Assembly: GCA_964412395.1 (NCBI GenBank)
Contig: CAYPOY010000148.1
Location: forward strand, 1 to 11,571
From: CAYPOY01 sp964412395
GTDB lineage: Bacteria; Chloroflexota; Anaerolineae; B4-G1
DNA: 11,571 nt
Direction of reading: 5' to 3'
The translations under genes and the position numbers were made by a program. Each line of letters starts with the position of its first letter. The first letter of the stretch is position 1. Under the pieces are notes generated by a model that saw only the letters and a list, made by a program, of their open reading frames with translations, did not search any database and had not been told where the DNA came from. Below, piece after piece: positions 6,467-11,571 of this stretch.

Positions 6467-8151
6467 CTGAATTCCCTCCTGCTTGATTTTACGTCGTCTC
6501 TTGGCCGCAATGCGCTCTCCAATGCAATCAAATCCCAGTAAACAAGCAAAGGCACTCTAAATGCTACGTATGTTCCTCCTTCGTCACTCCCGATGCTGAA
6601 GCCCAACGCCTGCGCATGTGGGTTTTCAACGTCCGGTGAGGCCCACCAGGCCCGCTGTATTGGCCGGTCGGTATAGTAGCGCACCCGTAGACGGGTCAGC
6701 GGGGCCGGATTCTTCGTCAGTGATTCATTCCACTCCGGGTTGGTCACGTCCAGCAGGTTGATCAGGCTGATCGTCTCATAGCCGTCCCCTTCCCGGGTAA
6801 TGACCCACACTTTGCAGCAGGTGCGCCCGGCATCCGTAATCTGTAAATCATTCCCCTCGACTGCCACCCTCTTGGCCCGTCTCACCGTCGTGTCTTGAGT
6901 GCCCTGAGAAAGTACGTTCTCGTAACGCACGGCGAAATCGTAATAGCGGCGGAGGACAGTCGCCAGCCCGTCACTCATTTGACCGTATTTGGGGAAGTAC
7001 GGATCGGCCAGTATCTTGCCTGGCTCGCCCAGCTCGATGTGGAAGCCGCCGCTGGCGAAGATGACCGCATCAGACAGCAAGACGTTCTGCTCGCGGGTCG
7101 GGTCAACGTAGGCGGCCAGGATGACTGGCTTGCCACCGCCCAGATGTTGCGCCTCGATGATCAGTTGATGCAGGTCCTGGAAGAGCGTGTAGGGCGGCCA
7201 GACCTCGATGTACACCACATCCTCCTCCGACAGGGCGACGGTCTCGATGGGCCAGTTGCCGACGGCGTTAAAGATGAGTGTGCCATCGCGTACCACGCGC
7301 CTGGTCGCGTTGATGAAGGCTGCTAGGGTGTCGGCCAGATCGAGCCGGTTACCCTGGGTGTCGAAGCCGACCTTGGGATCGCCGTACTGGTCCAGGTGAA
7401 TTCCGTCAAAGGCCATCTTTCCGAGAACCTCGGCGAACTGGCCCAGCAAGTGCTCGGTCCAGGACGAGCCGGGAGCCGGGTTCATAATCATCAAAAAATC
7501 GTCGCCAAACGGGATGGGCTGGCCTTCAACGTCTAACAGCCCCCAGTCGGGGTGTTGTTGGAAGAAGGGCACCGAAGCGGCATAGACGGCGGTATAGGGC
7601 ATAGCGGCAATGCCCCGCGCGTGGGCGGCGTCGATCAACTTCTTGACCGTCGCCAGCGAGAGCCGTCGCCCCAGAGGATCGTCGAAGACATCAGCGGGCG
7701 GCAGCAGTTGCTCGTGGCGGTACATCCAGTCGTAGAACTGTAGCCCGTTGATGTGGTACTTTGTCAGCCAGAGCATCGTCCGGTCAAAATCGGCGCGGTC
7801 AGGGCCAAAGTCAGTCAGGAAGCCATAACGTGGCGCCTGAGCCCAGTGCTCCAGGACGTCGAAGGCGGTGGAGGCTGTCGCGAGCACCTGGCCGGCTCCA
7901 TCTAACACTTGCAGATCAACACCATAGCCGCGTGGCGTAACCACTGGTGGCATCCAGGTCAACTCTGCCGTCACCGTTTCTCCTGCAACCAGGTGTACTA
8001 CTTGCGCCAGCCGTGCAACCTCGTCGGACAGGAAGGCGATGGAGACGACGACGTGCACGTCGGCCTCGGTCTGACCGACCAGATTGACATTGAGTCGCAC
8101 AGCCTCGCCAGGCTGATAGAAGGCTTTGGCCGGGCAGATGTCCACCAACAT
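6463..8151 (-). CDS. Cytoplasmic GH66 dextranase-like enzyme without CBM35
   Basis: 562 residues with the GH66 fold plan: an Ig-like N-terminal domain (about 1-100), a catalytic barrel from PRYGFLTDFG (107), predicted nucleophile D254 in FDGIHLDQYGD, predicted acid/base E316 in YIEVWPP, and a C-terminal beta domain (about 415-545). It parallels the GH66 part of the downstream enzyme throughout (YHINGLQFYDWMYRHE against YHINAVQFYDWMWRHE) but passes straight from ILAAYVDPTREQ to NVLLSDAVIF where the neighbour has two CBM35 modules. There is no signal peptide, and an in-frame stop lies just upstream of the start, so it cannot be extended into one; a cytoplasmic location follows. AAGGGA precedes the ATG. 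It begins 4 bases after the permease gene and overlaps the next gene by 4 bases, suggesting translational coupling. Likely role: endo-cleavage of imported isomaltooligosaccharides, or opening of imported cyclic ones. Linkage specificity is inferred from the family. Confidence 0.87.
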   Translation of the reverse strand: MLVDICPAKAFYQPGEAVRLNVNLVGQTEADVHVVVSIAFLSDEVARLAQVVHLVAGETVTAELTWMPPVVTPRGYGVDLQVLDGAGQVLATASTAFDVLEHWAQAPRYGFLTDFGPDRADFDRTMLWLTKYHINGLQFYDWMYRHEQLLPPADVFDDPLGRRLSLATVKKLIDAAHARGIAAMPYTAVYAASVPFFQQHPDWGLLDVEGQPIPFGDDFLMIMNPAPGSSWTEHLLGQFAEVLGKMAFDGIHLDQYGDPKVGFDTQGNRLDLADTLAAFINATRRVVRDGTLIFNAVGNWPIETVALSEEDVVYIEVWPPYTLFQDLHQLIIEAQHLGGGKPVILAAYVDPTREQNVLLSDAVIFASGGFHIELGEPGKILADPYFPKYGQMSDGLATVLRRYYDFAVRYENVLSQGTQDTTVRRAKRVAVEGNDLQITDAGRTCCKVWVITREGDGYETISLINLLDVTNPEWNESLTKNPAPLTRLRVRYYTDRPIQRAWWASPDVENPHAQALGFSIGSDEGGTYVAFRVPLLVYWDLIALESALRPRDDVKSSRREFR

Positions 8152-8155
8152 ACGG

Positions 8156-8998
8156 CTATCCCTTCAATCCACCGCGAGCGATACCCCGGATAAAGTGACG
8201 CTGGAACAGAACAAAGACCGTCACCACTGGGATAAGGCCCACGATGGAGACAGCGAAAACCTGGCCCCATTGGGTCAGATGCTGGTTCTGGAAGAGGGCG
8301 ATAGCGATGGGTAGAGTGCGACGTGTTGTTTCCTTAATAGCCACGTGAGCCCATGGGAACTCATCCCAACTATATAGGAAGGTGAAGATGGCAACCGTTG
8401 CCAGTCCTGGACGTGATAGAGGGAGAATAATGCGCCAGAATATCGTCCACGGACCACCACCATCAATGCGCACCGCGTCCTCCAGTTCACTCGGAATGCT
8501 CTCGAAGAAACCGCGCAAGAGAAAGGTCTGCATGGACAGATTCATCGTGACGTAAACGATCACTAACCCGGCATGGTTGTTCAGCAGCTTTAGCGATTTG
8601 GCGACCAGGAACTGGGGGATGATCAACGTCACCGGTGGGATCATCATCCCCATCAGAAACATATAGAACAACAATTCTTTGCCCGGAAACTCCAGCCGGC
8701 CGAAAGCGTATGCCAGCAACGACGAGACCAGGACGGTAGATATTGTGGTCAACACGGCGACGACCAGACTGTTCAGGAAGTACAGGAAGAACATATCCTT
8801 GCTGAGTGCCTGAACGTAATTGTTGAGCGTGACCTGGCGGGGGATGAGGCGCGGTGGGTACTCGAAGGTGTATTGCTGAGGCTTCAATGAGGTGGAGATC
8901 ATAAACAAGAAAGGCACGGCGACGATGACCAGCCCACCGATGAGCAACCCGTAGGTCAAGACCTGATGAACCCACTTTCGCTCTGATGGAAGGAACAT
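8156..8998 (-). CDS. ABC sugar transporter permease, MalG type
   Basis: 280 residues, the normal length for the MalG/LacG class of inner-membrane permeases of carbohydrate-uptake-1 transporters. About six hydrophobic segments are visible (roughly residues 14-36, 70-98, 108-130, 141-160, 195-215 and 246-266). The EAA loop that docks the ATPase is clear at 171-194: ELEDAVRIDGGGPWTIFWRI followed by ILPL. The C-terminal end RGIARGGLKG is also typical. The ATG start has GGAG close upstream and follows the MalF-type gene by 3 bases, so the two permeases are almost certainly co-translated and form a heterodimer. With GH66 enzymes directly downstream, isomaltooligosaccharides or cyclic isomaltooligosaccharides are the most likely cargo; that is inferred from context. 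Confidence 0.93.
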   Translation of the reverse strand: MFLPSERKWVHQVLTYGLLIGGLVIVAVPFLFMISTSLKPQQYTFEYPPRLIPRQVTLNNYVQALSKDMFFLYFLNSLVVAVLTTISTVLVSSLLAYAFGRLEFPGKELLFYMFLMGMMIPPVTLIIPQFLVAKSLKLLNNHAGLVIVYVTMNLSMQTFLLRGFFESIPSELEDAVRIDGGGPWTIFWRIILPLSRPGLATVAIFTFLYSWDEFPWAHVAIKETTRRTLPIAIALFQNQHLTQWGQVFAVSIVGLIPVVTVFVLFQRHFIRGIARGGLKG

Positions 8999-9001
8999 CG
9001 G

Positions 9002-9961
9002 TCAGTACTCCACGCGCTGGCGCAACAGACGGAGTTGAACAATGCTGATGACAAAGACGAGGACGGTCAGCAAGTAACTGATAGCCGCACCGCCGCCGAA
9101 GTTGAGCCGGTCGAAAGTCTCTTTGTACATCAGCGTCAGCACGAAGTGAGTCAGGTCTAATGGCCGGCCACCGTCGGTGATCAGCAGGCCGGAGATGTAG
9201 ACGTTGAGGCCGCCGATGACCAGCACGACCAGGAGGAAGACCAGCGTAGGCCGCAGGAGCGGCAGCGTGATGTGCCGAAAGCGGTGCCAGGCGTCAGCGC
9301 CGTCTACGGCCGCCACTTCGAGCAACTCGGTCGGGATCGCCTGTAGGGCAGCCAGCAAGATGATCGCCGACCAGCCAACCCCCTTCCAGATGCCCAGCAG
9401 ATTGATGGGTGCCATCACCAAGATTGGGTCGGCCAGCCAGCGAATTGGCGCGTCCACCAACTGCAGCACGTCGCGCAACAGGTAGTTGATCAGCCCTGCC
9501 TGGCTGTTGAACAAGTATTCGAAGATGAGGGTCACAACGACCCACGACGTGATGACCGGCAAGTAGTAGGCGACGCGGAAAAAGGTTTTGCCTCTTATCT
9601 TCTGATCCAAAAGGATGGCGACGACGAGTGCCAGGATCATCTGACCGGGTACGGTGATCGCTGTATAGGCCAGTGTGTTGAGCACAGCCCGGCGGAAGAT
9701 AGAGTTGGCCAGGAGCGTCTCGTAGTTATCCAGTCCCACGAACTCGCTCTTCATTGGTTTGATGACGTTCCAGTCGTAGAAGCTGATGCGTAGTGAGTAT
9801 AGCATCGGGTAGATAACGAAGAGAACAAACAGAACCAGCCCGGGGATCAAGAAGAGATAGGCCGTCCGGGCGCGGCAGATTCGTCGGAGCAGAACCAGAC
9901 TGCGCGCTGGAAGTGATAGTTGGGGTTCCAGCTTGATTCGCTTCTCAGTCAGAGTCGCCAT
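9002..9961 (-). CDS. ABC sugar transporter permease, MalF type
   Basis: 319 residues from the chosen start. Predicted membrane segments include residues about 33-55, 94-118, 133-155, 181-205, 238-260 and 292-312. The EAA loop lies at 212-238 (ELLEVAAVDGADAWHRFRH, then ITLPLLRP), the coupling site for the ATPase. The start is ATG at 9961, with AAGGA nine bases upstream. The open frame continues to a TTG at 10027, but that extension runs through a strong 13-bp stem-loop and has no transporter-like sequence, so it is best read as the leader. The gene lies 75 bases after the binding-protein gene and 3 bases before the MalG partner. The MalF/MalG pair forms the membrane channel of the importer. 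Confidence 0.92.
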   Translation of the reverse strand: MATLTEKRIKLEPQLSLPARSLVLLRRICRARTAYLFLIPGLVLFVLFVIYPMLYSLRISFYDWNVIKPMKSEFVGLDNYETLLANSIFRRAVLNTLAYTAITVPGQMILALVVAILLDQKIRGKTFFRVAYYLPVITSWVVVTLIFEYLFNSQAGLINYLLRDVLQLVDAPIRWLADPILVMAPINLLGIWKGVGWSAIILLAALQAIPTELLEVAAVDGADAWHRFRHITLPLLRPTLVFLLVVLVIGGLNVYISGLLITDGGRPLDLTHFVLTLMYKETFDRLNFGGGAAISYLLTVLVFVISIVQLRLLRQRVEY

Positions 9962-9986
9962 CAGGCGCAATCCTTTTGCAGGAGAG

Positions 9987-10015
9987 GCCGTCCGGGGCAG
10001 TGTGCCCCGGACGGC
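9987..10015 (-). promoter_or_regulatory. Stem-loop between binding-protein and permease genes
   Basis: A perfect 13-bp stem pairs GCCGTCCGGGGCA (9987-9999) with TGCCCCGGACGGC (10003-10015) around a 3-base loop. On the minus strand, the transcribed one, it is followed by CTCTCCTGC, with no U-run, so it is not a standard terminator. It sits in the only sizeable gap between transporter genes. In malE-malF type operons such hairpins protect the upstream mRNA from 3' decay and so make binding protein more abundant than permease; that is the likely role here, by inference. Confidence 0.6.
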
Positions 10016-10036
10016 GCACCCTTTCAACTGCGTTGG

Positions 10037-11365
10037 CTATTGGGCCAACAGCGCGTTGATCTCTTGCGCGGCCTGATCCAGTGCCTCCTGGACGGTTTGC
10101 TCACCACGCAGCATTCGCTGGTAGGCGTTGTTGATCGCCCCGTCCATGTCGCCCCACTTCGGGTGCGGCACCCGGGCCTGGGCCGTCTTGAGTTGCTCCA
10201 GAAAGACGCCGAAGTACTCGGGGAGGCTCGGCTCACCGATGACTGTGCTGAGGGTGGGGATGACGCCTCGCTCGGCCATCTTCAACTGAGCCTCCTCGGA
10301 GAGCAGGAACCGAACCCACTCCATCGCCGCCTCCTTATGCTCGGAACTGTCGAAGACGACGATGTTCTGGCCACCGACAACCGAACTGGTCGTGCTGTCC
10401 GGCCCCGTCGGGATGGGGGCAAAGTTCACCTCGAACTCGGGGAAATCGGCCTTGTAGATGTCCACCATCCAGGGACCGTCAATGATCATCGCGTACAGGC
10501 CCGTGGCGTGGCCGTCCGAAGTGCCGACGCCGCCACCAAGCAGGTTGGGCGACAGGCATCCCTCACTATACATATCTACGAGCATCTGGAAAGCAGCCAC
10601 GCTCTCCGGTCCGTTGACGTAGCCCTCGGCCGTGGTGATGTCGTCGTCAACGACCTTGCCGCCCATCGCGTAGAAGACGGGGGCCGGTGCCCAGAAGTAG
10701 GTGCCGCCCATGGCGTACCCGTATTGCTCCTCGCCCTTGGAAAGGGCACAGGCGACGTCTTTGAACTCTTCGAGCGTTGCAGGTGGGGCCGTGATGCCGG
10801 CCTCGTCGAAGAGCGCCTTGTTCCACAGCAACACCTGCGTGTTGGTGTCCTGCGGAAGGCCGTAGTAATGGCCCTTCCAGTGGTTGGTCGCCAAGGGGCC
10901 AGGGAAGGTCTTGGCTGCGATCCCGTCGAAATCCGGCATCGCCTCATCCAACGCAGCCAGTGCTTCCATCTCGGCCAGTTCCGGCACCCAGATGATGTCC
11001 AGGCGGGCCGTGTCTGGGCCTTCGCCGCCGGCCAGGCTGGTCAACAGAGCCGATTTGAAATCGTCGTAGGCGTAGCGCGTCATCTCGATGTGGACGTCGG
11101 GGTGCTCGGCCTCGAATGTGGCGATGACTTCTTCCATCGCCTCCACCTCGGCATCGCTCATCGTGTGCCAGTAGGTGACTGTTACCGCTTCTGGAGCTTC
11201 CGTCGTCGGCGGGGCTTCGGTCGGTTCCTCGGTCGGTTCCTCCGTTGCCGCAGGAACCTCGGTGGGCTCCGGCGTACCTGTGGGCGTCGGGGCGCAAGCC
11301 GCCAGAACCAGTCCCAGAATCAGCAGCTCGCTCAGCAGAGCCATAATCCAGTCTTTGCGCTTCAT
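10037..11365 (-). CDS. ABC transporter sugar-binding lipoprotein (solute-binding family 1)
   Basis: 442 residues. The N-terminus MKRKDWIMALL is followed by a hydrophobic stretch and the lipobox LVLAAC with C24 as the lipidated cysteine, so the mature protein is tethered outside the membrane. Residues 25-60 form a flexible Thr/Pro/Glu linker (TEEPTEEPTEAPP). The binding fold starts at VTVTYWHTMSDAEVEAM, and family landmarks follow: FEAEHPDVHIEM, YYGLPQDTNTQVLLWNKALF, then DGPWMVDIYK and AMEWVRFLLSEEAQ. The start is the ATG at 11365, preceded by AAGGAGG with six bases between. A TTG at 11449 in frame would add 28 residues ahead of the signal peptide and is rejected. It is the first gene of the operon and defines the importer's specificity; downstream GH66 and GH15 genes suggest alpha-1,6-gluco-oligosaccharides. 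The ligand cannot be read from sequence alone. Confidence 0.93.
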   Translation of the reverse strand: MKRKDWIMALLSELLILGLVLAACAPTPTGTPEPTEVPAATEEPTEEPTEAPPTTEAPEAVTVTYWHTMSDAEVEAMEEVIATFEAEHPDVHIEMTRYAYDDFKSALLTSLAGGEGPDTARLDIIWVPELAEMEALAALDEAMPDFDGIAAKTFPGPLATNHWKGHYYGLPQDTNTQVLLWNKALFDEAGITAPPATLEEFKDVACALSKGEEQYGYAMGGTYFWAPAPVFYAMGGKVVDDDITTAEGYVNGPESVAAFQMLVDMYSEGCLSPNLLGGGVGTSDGHATGLYAMIIDGPWMVDIYKADFPEFEVNFAPIPTGPDSTTSSVVGGQNIVVFDSSEHKEAAMEWVRFLLSEEAQLKMAERGVIPTLSTVIGEPSLPEYFGVFLEQLKTAQARVPHPKWGDMDGAINNAYQRMLRGEQTVQEALDQAAQEINALLAQ

Positions 11366-11571
11366 CTTGCTCCTCCTTAAGAGTGTAATTGTTTTGACTG
11401 ACCATCGAACTGATGCAAATGCGTGGAAATTAAGGTCACTTCTATTCAATCACCTCCTTTCCCTCCTGGCTTCTATTGACGATGTGTGCTTCCTTCGCTA
11501 ACCGAACAAACTAACGCCAAAAAAAGAAGGACGGCTCATGTTATTGGAATGCCCAGGTTCACCTCCGGTAC
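11366..11571 (-). promoter_or_regulatory. Operon leader and upstream region, promoter not resolved
   Basis: No gene can be supported in these 206 bases. On the minus strand, AAGGAGGAGCAAG just before the ATG at 11365 is the ribosome site of the binding-protein gene. A second, longer ribosome-site-like sequence, AAAGGAGGTGAT, lies at 11449-11460, only three bases from an in-frame TTG and without a suitable start of its own. A repeat GTTAG occurs twice around a TTCG/CGAA pair of arms (about 11496-11515), which could be an operator, though it is short. No -35/-10 pair of good quality was found. Confidence 0.35.

Noticed and set aside
9920..11380. Long plus-strand open frame of 486 codons
   Set aside because: It is antisense to the binding-protein and MalF-type genes, which have clear families and ribosome sites. 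Its translation is Arg/Gly/His/Val-rich without recognisable motifs, a mirror effect of codon bias.
11449..11460. Plus-strand ATCACCTCCTTT resembling the 3' end of 16S rRNA
   Set aside because: Only 12 bases match and no rRNA sequence precedes it; it is better read as a ribosome-site-like sequence on the minus strand.
11538..11571. Possible start of a divergent plus-strand gene (ATG with GAAGGA upstream), or on the minus strand the tail of an upstream gene ending VPEVNLGIPIT
   Set aside because: Only 34 bases are available and both readings are equally possible, so neither can be supported.

Overview
The window looks like a dextran (alpha-1,6-glucan) utilisation locus from a Chloroflexota-type bacterium (Anaerolineae, Ardenticatenia or Caldilineae). 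That placement rests on three things: a solute-binding lipoprotein whose lipobox is followed by a Thr/Pro/Glu-rich linker, the style of the partial ECF sigma factor, and moderately high GC. It is an inference, since no rRNA or other phylogenetic marker is present.

Layout: six genes lie head to tail on the minus strand, read from right to left, and probably form one operon. They are a sugar-binding lipoprotein (10037-11365), two MalF/MalG-type ABC permeases (9002-9961 and 8156-8998), a signal-less GH66 enzyme (6463-8151), a secreted 1527-residue protein (1883-6466) carrying GH66, two tandem CBM35 modules inside the GH66 barrel, and GH15, and a compact GH15 enzyme (643-1803). No ABC ATPase and no regulator is visible. 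At the left edge is the N-terminal part of an ECF sigma factor (1-373, minus strand) with its own promoter. Between it and the operon, the plus strand carries a candidate structured RNA ending in a classic intrinsic terminator. The right edge (11366-11571) is the operon leader.

Proposed working: the large secreted enzyme binds dextran through its CBM35 pair, cuts it or turns it into cyclic products with GH66, and may trim chain ends with GH15. Oligosaccharides are captured by the lipoprotein, imported by the two permeases with an ATPase encoded elsewhere, cut in the cytoplasm by the second GH66, and finished to glucose by the small GH15. The GH66 and GH15 assignments rest on visible catalytic motifs. 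The alpha-1,6 substrate and any cyclic product are inference from family knowledge.

The most notable points are the GH66-GH15 fusion, the duplicated CBM35 insertion (its position fixed by comparison with the insertion-free GH66 next door), and the unexplained plus-strand RNA candidate.
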